Made by a program: the position numbers and the translations under genes
Notes under the pieces: model-generated
Told to the model about the DNA's origin: nothing
Seen by the model: the letters and a program-made list of their open reading frames with translations, nothing else
The model's database searches: none
NCBI GenBank assembly: GCA_028583405.1
Contig: CM053259.1
Location: 22,700,734 to 22,764,733 of the forward strand
DNA from: Pogonophryne albipinna
Lineage: Eukaryota > Chordata > Actinopteri > Perciformes > Artedidraconidae
Reading direction: 5' to 3'
Length of the DNA: 64,000 nucleotides
Shown here: one piece after another, positions 49,799 to 62,822 of the stretch
How the letters are laid out: every line of letters starts with the position of its first letter
Numbering within the stretch: the stretch's first letter is position 1

Positions 49799-50193
49799 TT
49801 ACAAGGTGAGAGAAAATAAATCCGAATCCTCCTATTAAACTTATTTTATTTACTTTTCCATGTTGTACATATACTTACTTGTATTACATGTTGACAAAGG
49901 TGGGACCAAGTCATTGTTTTGCAAGTCTGAGTCAAGTCTCAAGTCTTTGCGCTCAAGTCCGAGTCAAGTCTCAAGTCCTTTGCGCTCAAGTTCAAGTCAA
50001 GTCTCAAGTCTTTGCACTCAAGTAAAGTCCAAGTCCTAAACTTTGACAAAACGAGTCTTAAACAAGTCATTATGAGCTTTTCAACAAATGTAATTACAAG
50101 GTGAGAGAAAATAAATCCACATCCTCCTATTAAACTTATTTTATTTACCTTTCCATGTTGTACATATACTTACTTGTATTACATGTTGACACA
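49799..50193. repeat. CAAGTC minisatellite between 102-bp direct repeats, unit 2
   Basis: Same layout as unit 1. One extra C (aagtcctttgcg) interrupts the second tandem copy. Confidence 0.83.
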
Positions 50194-50783
50194 CCACACA
50201 CAGAGACACACCACACACACACCACAAACACACATAGACACCACAAAACACACACAGAGAGACACACCACACACACACAGAGACACACACAATTGTGTTT
50301 ATGCTTTTGAAAGTTCAAGGCATATGTTCATGTGTATAACAGAGGCAAAGATCTACTGTAACGCTTATGTCCTTGAGCAATATATGTGTTTTGGAAAGAC
50401 ATAAAAACACCATACTTCATAGTAAAGTTGCATTTTATAAAATGGTCATATAATAAGTCCATTGTTGTAGCTTTTTCAGCCCACATGTTAACTTCTTGAG
50501 TCACTCCTGTTTCTCATCACTGTCAAATTCAGAAGCTGTGTTTTTTTTTTACACAAAATAGCTTTACAATTCTAATATGTGCACCTACCACCAATGGGCG
50601 GTTGGAGTTAAGTGTTTTTTTTGTTGTGGCAATTCAGATGGTTGTTTGCAAACTGCAATGTTATAAGTGTACACTACTGCACTTTGTCTAAAATGAACAT
50701 TTTAAATAAAGTGAGGGGAATACAAATTACTGAGTTGTAGTCATTTGAATTACTTATATTGATAGCGCTATTTGGATTAAATT

Positions 50784-51275
50784 ATGTTAAGTGCAAATAA
50801 CTCAATCCTACAACATAAACTGAATGACCTGTCCTCGACTGGGTATCCTTTCCCTCCCCCGGAGTACAACCCTGGCAATCCGGCTGGCCCACCTCAACCA
50901 CCTCCACCGCCACTACAAGCCCCAGCCATGCAGTCAACAGACTCCCCGTCAACTCCAAGTTCGTCCACCCCCATCAGCCCCAAGTAGATGGGGACAACAG
51001 CGGGATAAACAAACCTGATGCCCAAGCAGGTGTTTGGGGGACACCTCAGTAATGCCTTTCTCAACGGACTCACAGACACAGCGCAAGCTACGCAGAATGC
51101 TGGCCGCTCACAATACCGAGGGAGAGGCAGAGGAGGTTTTCCGAGGACGAGAAGCAAGACCTTCATTTGACGAAAGATGTTTCAAGTGAGGCAGTGTTGA
51201 ACATTGGATTCTGGGACTGCTCAAAGAACACTGGCAGTGGAGGCAGAGGGGGGACAGCAAGGACGGGGCCATTCA
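50784..51275 (+). pseudogene. retroviral gag remnant, unit 2
   Basis: The proline-rich frame is identical to unit 1. The stop in the zinc knuckle is shared. An additional G in the run near 51,247-51,252 adds another shift in the basic tail. Confidence 0.7.
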
Positions 51276-51363
51276 CAATCAGACTGACCTACACCAGATG
51301 GGGAGGAAGGGGCCCGATCGAGCGAGACGGAAATTCAGCCAGCAGCATCTGAACAGGGAAGTG

Positions 51364-51513
<150 letters not shown>

Positions 51514-51553
51514 TCATGCCATTGAGTAATTGGAAATGTAGAAGACACATTCT

Positions 51554-52107
51554 GTGGTAAAAAGGGCAGATTTGCCTGATTGCAAATTTAGTGGTAGATT
51601 TATTCACTCAATAGGAGCGGCTAGGGTAACTGTGAAGGAGAAGTTTTTGTATCACTTCAGAGTAAAGATAACGGTGATGACAGTCATCCATTTCCCACAG
51701 CAGTCAAAAACAGTTTTCTTTTATCATCTGTTCTGCCCAATAAATTTACTGGGCAGAGATCTGATTCTCCGGTTCGGCTTAGACCTCATTTTTCCACAAA
51801 TGAGGGTCTTAAAGTCCGACAGCCATCTCCTACGATTGTTCAAAAACTGGCATTTGATGATAAAGAACTGGTGAATGTGTATCAATGGCTGCTGACATAT
51901 CCTGATTCTCAGGCGTTGTTGCGTTTGACTGATCAACGTGTTTTTCCACCTGCTGTGTTCATGGAGACTTCTTATTTGCATTGTACTGCTAACGTTGTTG
52001 ATGATCCGTGTAAATGCTATGATGAGAGTTTTCTGTTAGAATGTGTGAATGATGAGCTCATGCTTAAAACTATGTATTGGAGTTTGCTGCGCAGAGCTGG
52101 TTCCTGA
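51554..52107 (+). pseudogene. protease remnant and pol linker, unit 2
   Basis: Two overlapping frames (51,554-51,874 and 51,871-52,107) identical in translation to unit 1. Confidence 0.72.
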
Positions 52108-52196
52108 TACACTCACACCCACACAACACAAGCTGTGTCAAATCCCAGGGGCGGTCCACACATTTCACTAGCCAGGGGACCCACTGATAGAGGGAT

Positions 52197-53193
52197 TTGG
52201 GTCCAATCGTTAAAGATTGGGAGTCAGTCACTGATTGGGCACCTACACACACAGAATATGTCATGTACTCTATGTCACGTGACATGTATAAGATGAAAAT
52301 CTGCACGAACGTAGCCGTTCTGCGCACATTGCTGTTGGTTGAGGAGGATGACGTTGGTGATGCTATTTTTTCACCTTTACGGGTAATTCTCATATCTCTG
52401 AGCTTCCTGCCGCGCTTTCAGATGTGCCATACTCACTCTGGGCAGCTCACAGATATGACGTAGGTTTAATGTCCACGTTCCGTTCAAACCCCAGTACCCA
52501 TTGAAACGTGAAGCTGTTGATGGCATTCGGCCAGTGTTTACCTCTCTGTTTAAACAAGGGGTCATTATTCCGTGTAACGATTCCGGTACGCACTCCAGTG
52601 TTTCCTGTCAAAAAGATCAGAGACAAACCTCCTGACGAGTGGAGATTTGTCCAGGATTTACGAGCTGTAAATGCAGCTGTGCATGCACGCTCGTCCCGAA
52701 TCCTTATCTGATTATTTCCCTCTGCAGCATTTTTTTTTTACTGTCATAAGATCTCTCAAATGCATTTTTCAGTGTTCCTGTACACAAAGACAGTCAATTT
52801 TGGTTCACATTTGAATATAATGGTAAACCTTACACATTCACACGTTTGTGTCAAGGCTACTGTGAATCTCCTACTGTGTACAACCAGGCATTGTGTACAA
52901 GGTTGGCCTCTCTCCAAGTTTCTAAAGGCACCGCTCTCATCCAGTATGTTGATGACCTCATGATTTGCGCACCCACAACAGAACAGTGTGGAGCTGATAC
53001 CATTTCCTTGTTAAAACACCTCGCAGCCGAGGGCCACAAGGCCAGTTTGTCAAAACTCCAATATGTACAAAGAACAATTACATTTTTGGGTCATGTCATT
53101 TCAGGAGAGGGGAAAGCGCTTTCAGATAAGCGTATTGCATCATTGGCTATTTTGACAAAACCTGTCACTAAGCGACAGATGATGTCATTTTGA
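52197..53193 (+). pseudogene. retroviral reverse transcriptase, fragmented, unit 2
   Basis: Same frames and same breaks as in unit 1. Tyr-Val-Asp-Asp lies at residues 34-37 of the frame starting 52,846. I see no difference in the translated pieces. Confidence 0.87.
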
Positions 53194-53299
53194 CGTATGT
53201 GTTCATAACACACGGCTGTTGTTATGCTTGCTGTGATGTTACATTAGTCCGTTCTCTGCTTGTAATTATGCCGAAGCTTCAAAGTTGTATTTATCATCT

Positions 53300-55381
53300 G
53301 AATTTGCCGAAACAAGTTTAATATTCTGAAAGCCAATACTTTGTTATTCGAAAACAGATGAAAACAAACGGTCTTTTATACAAAATGGAAGTATTATACA
53401 AGTAAAACTACATGTTGCTTTAATCCCATGTAATTATAGAATGAACACAGTCTTCCTTTGAAGATGTATAAGTCAGGTGTCTTGAGTAGTCAAAATTACC
53501 TACAAATCATTATTTTCCACTTGTTACCATTGTGAGTCTATTTTTATGCAGCTCTGCGTGATTGTGTGGCTACAATTCAGACTAATACACTACCAGAGGT
53601 GGAATAAGTACTCAGATCTTGAACTTGAGTAAAAGTAGAAGTACTCAGATCTTGTACTTGATTAAAAGTAGAAGTACCAGAGTGTAGGAATACTCTGTTA
53701 CAGTAAAAGTATTCAAAATGTTCCTCAAGTGAAAGTAGAAAAGTATTCTCATCAAAATATAGTTAAAGTAGCTACAGTAAAAGTAGTCTTTGTGCAGATT
53801 GGTCCATTTCAGAATAATATATATGATATGTTTTATAATGATTGATCATGAAAGTGTTCTCAAAGCTGGTAAAGGTGCAGCTAGTTTGAATGACTTTGTA
53901 TACTGTAGGCTAGCTTGTGGATTTACTCCAGGTGGAACTAAAGTCTGATTTAACACTTGATTAGATATCGCATCATTCATCCACATCATTCTGTGATGTA
54001 ACTAAAGGTATTAAATACATGTAGTGAAGGAAAAGTACACCATGTACCTCTGACTTATGTTCACTGCCAACCTAAAAGTACCTCAAAAATAGTAATCAAT
54101 GATGTATTGAAAAGTTATCTGGCTGATTGTTTTATATCGGCTCAGCCAGGTTATATGGGAGGCCCAGTCTACGTACACTCTAAAAAACAATGCCTTGGCT
54201 TAACAAAGGAAATCAAGGCAATAGGTTGCATCGATGGTTATTGAGTTAAGACAACTTCTAATGAAATTGTGTTAAAGCAACAAAGTTATTTGAGTTAGGG
54301 GAGAAGGCTTTTCCTCTATAATCAGAGGTGTTTTCAATTACCACTTACTTAATAATTGGTAGCATAAACACAAGTTTTTAAGTTGATTATTCTAAAAGTT
54401 CCAACTTGTTTTACCGTATGATTTAAATGTAATATTAAGTTGTATGTACTTAATTACCACATGTTGAACATGAACACATGTTTTTAAGTTGACAACCATT
54501 TATAAATTAAGTTGCTCCAAATAATATTGTATTCAATAGGGTTTTTCTCTTAGCTTTTTTATGTTTTTGCCGAAAGAAATTAATTGATTCCACAACAAAA
54601 ATATTAGGCAATTCACTTTTTATTTTTGAACTGCAGTTGTTTATTTCAACACATGTTTCAATCAGGAGAGTTTGAATTTCAAGTTGTATTTGAATGACAA
54701 AAGATGACACTCACCTTAAAATGTCCTTTGTATATTTCTATTTGTCCTAACTGTGGGAACTTGTCCAGGCATCTTAAGTGGGAGTGGACTTGAAATCCTT
54801 AACTCAAGGTGTAGAACAATTAAGTTATCAAGCCAATTGCATTACTTACTTCAACTTGAATTTAGTTTGAAGTCAATTAACGCAGAAATCAGAGTTCAAA
54901 TGACACAATATTAAGTTGATGTAATTACCAACATTATTACGTCAACACAACTTATAAATTAATGTTTGCAACTTAAAATGTTTATCTAAATCAATTAACT
55001 CACATTTTTATCTTGGAACCATGCATTTAATTAAGTGGAGGTGAAAGGTCGCCTGAATTCGTTTTTAGACGTACAGATCACTCATTTTGAAATATTAAAC
55101 TTAGTTTTCTTTTCTTAAATTTTTCATCCTCGTGTAAAATGCTATCACATTTGGTTGTTTATAGCATAAAGAACATCTGATTTAATGTGAGGTAGGGAAA
55201 TAATCATTTGAGTATATGTGCATATAAATATGTAATTTACAACAGCTGTAGGATGCTGGAAAAGTGCTTGAATTTGACTTTGGAAAAGGTGTAAGAACCC
55301 TCTTATGCTTTTGCCTGAAGACGGTGACGAATACGACTGTGTGCACACCTAGACCGGACTTAAAGGACGTTCCTCTGACCA
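53300..55381. mobile_element. nested repeats between RT and RNase H, unit 2
   Basis: Same two repeat blocks as unit 1 (53,593-53,800 and about 54,175-55,036), with one extra T near 54,556. Confidence 0.65.
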
Positions 55382-56275
55382 ACGCTGACCTCATTTTGTA
55401 TGTTGATGGGTCTGCCTTTCCAAGGGGGCACTAATCGGGTGGGTTTTTCTGTTGTTTCAGATTCTGCGGTACTCCGTTCCGGACCAATCCCATGTCACCT
55501 CTCAGCACAAGCAGCAGAGCTCATCGCACTAACTGAAGCCTGCACGTTTGCAGAAGGCAAAACTGTGACTATATACACTGACTCACGTTATGCTTTTGGG
55601 GTAGTACACGATTTTGGGGCTATTTGGAAGTGTAGACAATTTCTGAAATCTGATGGAAAACCAGTACTTAACCATGTACTGATTCCTCTCGCACCTCACG
55701 CACACTCATTTGTTAAAATCCCTGTCTCCTCCTTCTATCACAAAATGTTGTCACTGACTTCCATGCAGCAGCTAGCTCCACCAGTTGAGAAGGCTCAGTG
55801 GAAGGCTGTTGGGGCTGTTTTTGACCCAACCTCCAGCATCTGGGTTGGTCCAAATTCCAATCCATGTCTCCCAAGACATTTCTTCCCTCATTTTGCTAAG
55901 TTGACACATGGGTTGGATCATGTGTCAAAAGGGGGGATGTTAGAGGCTATCAATCAGGAGTGGTTCACAAGGGGGTTCACAGTAACAGCTCAAAAGCACT
56001 GTGAAGCATGCCTAATTTGCATTATGCAAAATTCTGGTAGACCAGTAAAGGTTACAGGACCCGGAGCACATCCACCTCCCACCAGGCCATTTGAGCACCT
56101 AATGCTGGATTTCATTGAGCTTAGCCCATCAGAGGGTAAGAAGCACTGTCTGGTGGTGGTTGACATGTGGTCCAAATGGGTTGAAGCTTTCCCAGTAAAA
56201 GCACAGACAGCAAATGCTGTTGTGCTTATCATCCACAGAGTGGGGGTGGGGTGGAAAGAGAGAACGGCACAATAA
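55382..56275 (+). pseudogene. retroviral RNase H and integrase, unit 2
   Basis: The 291-residue frame at 55,400-56,275 matches unit 1 except for Pro in place of Thr. The deletion of the middle of the integrase core is shared. Confidence 0.88.
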
Positions 56276-56458
56276 AAACCAAACTAGCAAAATGCTGTGC
56301 AGACACAGGTCTGTCATGGACACAAGCTCAGCCCATTGTGCTGATGGACATGCGGAAGGAAAAGAACACAGAGACAACTCAGCCCATTTGAAATCCTTTT
56401 TGGGGCTCCTCCACAGATTGGACTCAAGGCTCCAGGATGTCCTCTTCCCTCCACAACT

Positions 56459-56731
56459 TTGTGTGAGGATGCTATGTTGTCATATTGTGTTAACCTGTCA
56501 TCCACTTTAGCAGCCTTGCCTACCCCTGCCACTGGTCCACTTCACCATCTCCAACCCGGCAACTTTGTGCTGGTCAAGGATTTCCGGAGAAAGAGCTGGA
56601 AATCCAATCATTGGCAAGGTCCCTACCAGGTGCTCCTCGTCACCCAGACAGCGGTCAAGGTCGCCGAGAGAGCTACGTGGGTCCACGCCAGCCACTGCAA
56701 GGTCGTAGTCACAGGAAAGGAGAAACGGTAG
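56459..56731 (+). pseudogene. integrase C-terminal domain, unit 2
   Basis: Translation identical to unit 1; one synonymous C-to-T difference (aactttgtg). Confidence 0.87.
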
Positions 56732-56839
56732 AAGCAGACGACAACAAGTGACGTCTCCTAGTCACCAACGGAGACGACAACAAGTGACGTGTCCTAGTCA
56801 CCACCAGCACCACACTTGCACTACATACACCAAAACACA

Positions 56840-57286
56840 CTACACACAAGGTGTCACGAGCGACTGCCAGCTGAGCGGTTCCATATGCCTCTGGTTCCTC
56901 GTTTGTGTTACCGGGGTGCGGAGTCTGACTGTCCGTGTCACAAACTCGACCGATGGAATACACACACACCCCATGGAGCATTCCCGCCTCGTGATGAGGG
57001 CTCGCCTGGAAAGACGACAATGCAACCGTGAGCAATGTGCGGATACTACTGGAGAGTCTGGACAATCATAGAATGGTTCCTCTGCATATTTGCCCTGGCG
57101 ATCATTTTCGGCCTATTAATCAATTGTACCTGTTTGATTATCCCAATACTGAAGAAGTGCGTTTCCAGCATGGTATCCTCAGCTTTCGTTCAGTATGCTG
57201 CTATTCCATTACACGGCAATCCTTTGCGTCACAGTGAGATAGACCAGATAGAATCAGAAGAGTCTGATTTCGACACTACAATATAA
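56840..57286 (+). pseudogene. env remnant with membrane anchor, unit 2
   Basis: The 83-residue anchor and tail frame (57,035-57,286) is unchanged from unit 1. The large deletion is shared. Confidence 0.65.
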
Positions 57287-57468
57287 TCCATGTGAATCCT
57301 CCTTTTATGCTTACATTATATTGGAGTCTGTCCTCCACAAAAACAGCCAGTTTTCTATGATATATTTGTGATGTGTTTACTTAAACCAGCGATGGAGTGT
57401 ATTCATTGATGTGTTATATCAGTCTGTCCTGTCATTTGGTTTATTTTCATGATTGATCAAGTATGATC

Positions 57469-57480
57469 AAAAGGGGGGAA
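57469..57480 (+). promoter_or_regulatory. polypurine tract, unit 2
   Basis: Same aaaaggggggaa immediately before the LTR. Confidence 0.9.
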
Positions 57481-58003
57481 TGTAGTGGAAATTTCATATT
57501 TCACCTTATATGTCTTATGTTACCTTATATGCTAAACCAAATGCTTCTCATAACATTGTCTAAAACACCTATATCATTTCCTGAGATGTGCGGTCTTCTT
57601 CTCATACTCTAATGTGGGTTTTTATTCCCAAGCGCTTCAAGGCCACACAGCTGATTTGGCAGACTATGTTGAGGCTACTCCTCTTTAACCAAAGTCTCCC
57701 TATTCTGAGACACTATCTACAGCTCAAGGACAGGTGTCTAATAACAATGAGACCGTGTGAAGACAGATTTCTGAACTTCCCGTCCTTCCTGTATATAAGC
57801 TTTGCTATTTTATTATATCTGCGCACACTCCTGCAGACTATTTTATACTCTGTGAGACCTGTGACTTTGTATTGCGTTTTATGTATTTGAAGCTTCAAAT
57901 AAATTAACCAGAAAGACAACTCTGTCCGTTTCACCATTTATTTGTTGATCACTCTGACTTGTGTATCTCCACCGTATTGACTGGGTCTAAGATTTCCATA
58001 ACA
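57481..58003 (+). mobile_element. retroviral 3' LTR, unit 2
   Basis: 523 bp. It looks identical to unit 1, including TATATAA (57,792) and AATAAA (57,898). Confidence 0.9.
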
Positions 58004-58540
58004 TCACTCACACATGCTCCACGGCAGCAGGGTGCGCTACTGAGTCCATTGGGAAGGCGGGAGGTTGAGCAAAGCATGGAACAGCCCTTGCCAGTCTGAT
58101 GACAGCGGTGTTTCTCGCGGTCCAGCGATCTGGGTCAGTGTTATAGTGATACTATTATAAACAAGGTGAATTTAGCGATCACAACGAAAACAGCCAAGAC
58201 ACATATTGAGCCCAGAAAATGAATGTTATTAGGGCTGTAAATATAATAAGCCTTTGTCTAAAATGGACAACATTGTAACTAAGGAGATTTAAACTATACA
58301 GCGATTCTGCACTCGGTCAATCAGCTGCTCTTCATTTTCTTTCCTGCTATATTCAATGAGTGATACAAATATTTTTTACCACAAGTTCTTAATAAAAGTG
58401 ACACTGTTGGACTCGGTACTCGTTGACTGCTAACAGAAATAAAATGAAGTACTTTACTTTGTACTTGTGAGTACTCTGTCAGAGTCCCCTCCATAGTACA
58501 TAATGCATGTTTTCTGCTATCTTTGATGAATGATAAAAAT
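58004..58540. repeat. 537-bp segment, second copy (B'), unit 2
   Basis: Carries the gggtgcgc variant that distinguishes B' copies from B copies. It ends at the junction to unit 3. Confidence 0.93.
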
Positions 58541-58541
58541 C

Positions 58542-58642
58542 TATTTTTGTATAGATGTTACAACTATACAGAGCTTTGGCAATACTCTATGTAAATATGG
58601 TCATGCTAATACAGCTATTGAATTGAATTGAATTGAATTGAT
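58542..58642 (+). mobile_element. LINE 3' tail, unit 3
   Basis: Starts at the junction and ends in (ttgaa)n. Confidence 0.7.
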
Positions 58643-58671
58643 AGATCTTTATACTCAGAGCTCAGGGAGTT

Positions 58672-59395
58672 TTGATATTTCACAACGCTATCCAGGATGA
58701 CCTCACCAACCTCCCCACTTCACCTAGACCCAGATTTCAGAGGTGGATCTGGGTTAACACGGCCTCGCCTAACAACACTCGCAGAATAAAAGGCACTCAA
58801 GGCCTTTTTAATTTAACCATGAGCTACAGGAGGGATGCAGATATCCATGTCCACTGGAGACTGACTCTCAAGAAGGACACGGATGAAGATTTTGTGCTTC
58901 CCAGGAAGGAACGACTGCTTTGTTTGATTCTTGATAGAGGTGACCCCCACATACAAGCATGGAAGAGCTACTATGAAGAGCTTACTAAACACATAAAGGT
59001 GGATGTCTTTTACAGCTTGTCTGCCAGTTTCTCAAAGAGTAAGAACTATTTCCAGACTGTCAGCAGCTGCAAATTCTACCTTTCCTTTGAGAGTTCAACT
59101 CACAGAGATTACATTACAGAATCGTTCAATGGACCTCTTGCAGCTGGCACTGTGCCGATAGTTTTGGGCCCCCCGAGAAGGAACTATGAGGATTCAGCCC
59201 CAGGTTCCTCCTTCCTTCATACTGTACATGTAAATTACTTTCCTCATGCCACAAAAACTGGTTGAGTTCCTCCTGTGGCTGGATAAGGATCACGAGGCTT
59301 ATATGAGATATTTGATTGGCGGCAATTTTATACTGAACTCATCCTACTGAAGAGAATCGTACGTTTTCACACGCTATCTGCCAGGCCTGCTATCA
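58672..59395 (+). pseudogene. alpha-1,3-fucosyltransferase (GT10) fragment, unit 3 (longest frame)
   Basis: This is the best-preserved copy: 197 codons open from TTG at 58,672 to 59,265. Motifs are Phe-His-Asn-Ala (3-6), Tyr-Arg-Arg-Asp-Ala-Asp-Ile (52-58), Phe-Tyr-Leu-Ser-Phe-Glu-Ser-Ser (135-142) and Tyr-Ile-Thr-Glu-Ser (147-151, where family members have Lys last). Pro-Ile-Val-Leu-Gly-Pro follows at 162-167. A complete enzyme is about 350-400 residues with an N-terminal membrane anchor; here there is neither anchor nor ATG upstream, because a LINE tail takes its place. The extra A at 59,253-59,257 breaks the frame before the final conserved segment. All this points to a pseudogene. A spliced upstream exon cannot be excluded, but fish genes of this family usually have a single coding exon. 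Confidence 0.9.
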
Positions 59396-59830
59396 TGTGA
59401 GTGCGAACAGGGTGTGTACATAGTTTCCCTTTGAATATTTGCATGCCCACATGTCTTCTGTCAGCAGACTGAAAACTGTGGGTCTAATTTCCTGCCATAA
59501 CTCCACAAACAAACTAAACAGGTTTTACAAATGCCTCATGATTCACTAACAAACACAATGTGGTTTTCAAATACAAAACACCATCTAAAAACTAATGCAT
59601 TTAGTTTTGCAAAGAAAAAAAACGTATCTATCAAACAAACACATAACATTTTTCTAATAAATCATGTTTCAGAGACAAATTCAGCATAGGTTTTACAAGT
59701 ACACAACTTTTTTTTACAAGTACAACACTTTTTTTTACAAGTACAACACTTTTTCTTCTCACGCCGGAATATTACTGCCAAAAGTCACGTAATATTCCGC
59801 CGTGGCTGGCTCATACACACTCACACATGC

Positions 59831-60366
59831 TCACTCACACATGCTCCACGGCAGCAGGGGGCGCTACTGAGTCCATTGGGAAGGCGGGAGGTTGAGCAAA
59901 GCATGGAACAGCCCTTGCCAGTCTGATGACAGCGGTGTTTCTCGCGGTCCAGCGATCTGGGTCAGTGTTATAGTGATACTATTATAAACAAGGTGAATTT
60001 AGCGATCACAACGAAAACAGCCAAGACACATATTGAGCCCAGAAAATGAATGTTATTAGGGCTGTAAATATAATAAGCCTTTGTCTAAAATGGACAACAT
60101 TGTAACTAAGGAGATTTAAACTATACAGCGATTCTGCACTCGGTCAATCAGCTGCTCTTCATTTTCTTTCCTGCTATATTCAATGAGTGATACAAATATT
60201 TTTTACCACAAGTTCTTAATAAAAGTGACACTGTTGGACTCGGTACTCGTTGACTGCTAACAGAAATAAAATGAAGTACTTTACTTTGTACTTGTGAGTA
60301 CTCTGTCAGAGTCCCCTCCATAGTACATAATGCATGTTTTCTGCTATCTTTGATGAATGATACAAA
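59831..60366. repeat. 537-bp segment (copy B), unit 3
   Basis: Same as unit 2, including gatacaaat. Confidence 0.92.
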
Positions 60367-60760
60367 TAAAATGTTACCATTAGTTCTTAATGAAATTGAT
60401 ACTGTTTGACTTTGTAATAGTAAGCCTACTACTAACAATACATTGAAGTGCTTTTACTGTGTATTGTTTGAGAAATACTCTGTCAAAGTCCCCTGCTGAG
60501 AACAAAATCAAGCCACTTCTGCTAAGTTTGATGAGGGAATTCTTTTTTGTTGCCATTAGTTCTTCGTGAGATTGATCCTGTTGGACTCAGTACCACTGAA
60601 ACTACCCCCACAAGTACTATGAAGTACTTATTGTGTACTTTTCCAGTAATCCTCTGTCAATGTCCCCTCCTGAGTACAAGAATGCATGTTTTTCTTTTAA
60701 TAAGCGTTAAAAAACCTTTCTTCATGAGACTTATATTGTTGGACAGAGTATTTTAAGAGG
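60213..60760. repeat. degenerate tandem repeat of about 170 bp, unit 3
   Basis: Same copies and spacing as unit 1. Confidence 0.78.
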
Positions 60761-61084
60761 ATGGTAGACATGATATCAGCAATACTTCCAGTCAGTACTC
60801 CGGCAGCAGCATTTTTACCCCATGGAAAAGTCTTTAGAGTCTGGCCTAGATAGCGGGTCACACATATCCTTCAGCAAAGTGACACACTCTTGTGACTCGT
60901 GTTGGCCTCTTATGGGGCTGCTCTCTTTTAAATATGATTATTTATCTGCTCCTAGTTCATTCCTCTTAGATTCTTCCATCAGTCCCAGTCATCGCATGTC
61001 AGTCCATAGAGCTTCGAAAAATGTGTCCAATTCAACAAAATGTTTTTGTGAAGGTCAGAGCTAAATTATAGATTGTTTGATTGT

Positions 61085-61480
61085 GTAATTACAAGGTGAG
61101 AGAAAATAAATCCGAATCCTCCTATTAAACTTATTTTATTTACTTTTCCATGTTGTACATATACTTACTTGTATTACATGTTGACAAAGGTGGGACCAAG
61201 TCATTGTTTTGCAAGTCTGAGTCAAGTCTCAAGTCTTTGCGCTCAAGTCCGAGTCAAGTCTCAAGTCTTTGCGCTCAAGTTCAAGTCAAGTCTCAAGTCT
61301 TTGCACTCAAGTAAAGTCCAAGTCCTAAACTTTGACAAAACGAGTCTTAAACAAGTCATTATGAGCTTTTCAACAAATGTAATTACAAGGTGAGAGAAAA
61401 TAAATCCACATCCTCCTATTAAACTTATTTTATTTACCTTTCCATGTTGTACATATACTTACTTGTATTACATGTTGACA
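61085..61480. repeat. CAAGTC minisatellite between 102-bp direct repeats, unit 3
   Basis: Same as unit 1, without the extra C of unit 2. Confidence 0.83.
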
Positions 61481-61624
61481 CACCACACACAGAGACACAC
61501 CACACACACACAGAGACACACAAACACCACACACACAGAGACAACACACACACACACCACAAACACACATAGACACCACAAACACACACAGAGAGACACA
61601 CCACACACACACAGAGACACACAC
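61479..61624. repeat. CACA/GAGACA block, expanded in unit 3
   Basis: About 50 bp longer than the matching blocks in units 1 and 2, through additional cacacacagagacaca units. Confidence 0.85.
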
Positions 61625-62113
61625 AATTGTGTTTATGCTTTTGAAAGTTCAAGGCATATGTTCATGTGTATAACAGAGGCAAAGATCTACTGTAACGCAT
61701 TATGTCCTTGAGCAATATTATGTGTTTGGAAAGACATAAAAACACCATACTTCATAGTAAAGTTGCATTTTATAAAATGGTCATATAATAAGTCATTGTT
61801 GTAGCTTTTCAGTCCACATGTTAACTTCTTGAGTCACTCCTGTTTCTCATCACTGTCAAATTCAGAAGCTGTGTTTTTTTTTACACAAATAGCTTTACAA
61901 TTCTAATATGTGCACCTACCACCAATGGGCGGTTGGAGTTAAGTGTTTTTTTGTTGTGGCAATTCAGATGGTTGTTTGCAAAATGCAATGTTATAAGTGT
62001 ACACTACTGCACTTTGTCTAAAATGAACATTTTAAATAAAGTGAGGGGAATACAAATTACTGAGTTGTAGTCATTTGAATTACTTATATTGATAGCGCTA
62101 TTTGGATTAAATT

Positions 62114-62600
62114 ATGTTAAGTGCAAATAACTCAATCCTACAACATAAACTGAATGACCTGTCCTCGACTGGGTATCCTTTCCCTCCCCCGGAGTACAAC
62201 CCTGGCAATCCGGCTGGCCCACCTCAACCACCTCCACCGCCACTACAAGCCCCAGCCATGCAGTCAACAGACTCCCCGTCAACTCCAAGTTCGTCCACCC
62301 CCATCAGCCCCAAGTAGATGGGGACAACAGCGGGATAAACAAACCTGATGCCCAAGCAGGTGTTTGGGGGACACCTCAGTAATGCCTTTCTCAACGGACT
62401 CACAGACACAGCGCAAGCTACGCAGAATGCTGGCCGCTCACAATACCGAGGGAGAGGCAGAGGAGGTTTTCCGAGGACGAGAAGCAAGACCTTCATTTGA
62501 CGAAAGATGTTTCAAGTGAGGCAGTGTTGAACATTGGATTCTGGGACTGCTCAAAGAACACTGGCAGTGGAGGCAGAGGGGGACAGCAAGGACGGGGCCA
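62114..62600 (+). pseudogene. retroviral gag remnant, unit 3
   Basis: Same proline-rich frame and same knuckle stop as unit 1, without the extra G of unit 2. Confidence 0.7.
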
Positions 62601-62692
62601 TTCACAATCAGACTGACCTACACCAGATGGGGAGGAAGGGGCCCGATCGAGCGAGACGGAAATTCAGCCAGCAGCATCTGAACAGGGAAGTG

Positions 62693-62696
<4 letters not shown>

Positions 62697-62781
<85 letters not shown>
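62697..62781. repeat. (CA)n microsatellite, unit 3
   Basis: 85 bp, the shortest of the three homologous tracts. Confidence 0.98.
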
Positions 62782-62782
<1 letters not shown>

Positions 62783-62822
62783 CATGCCATTGAGTAATTG
62801 GAAAATGTAGAAGACACATTCT

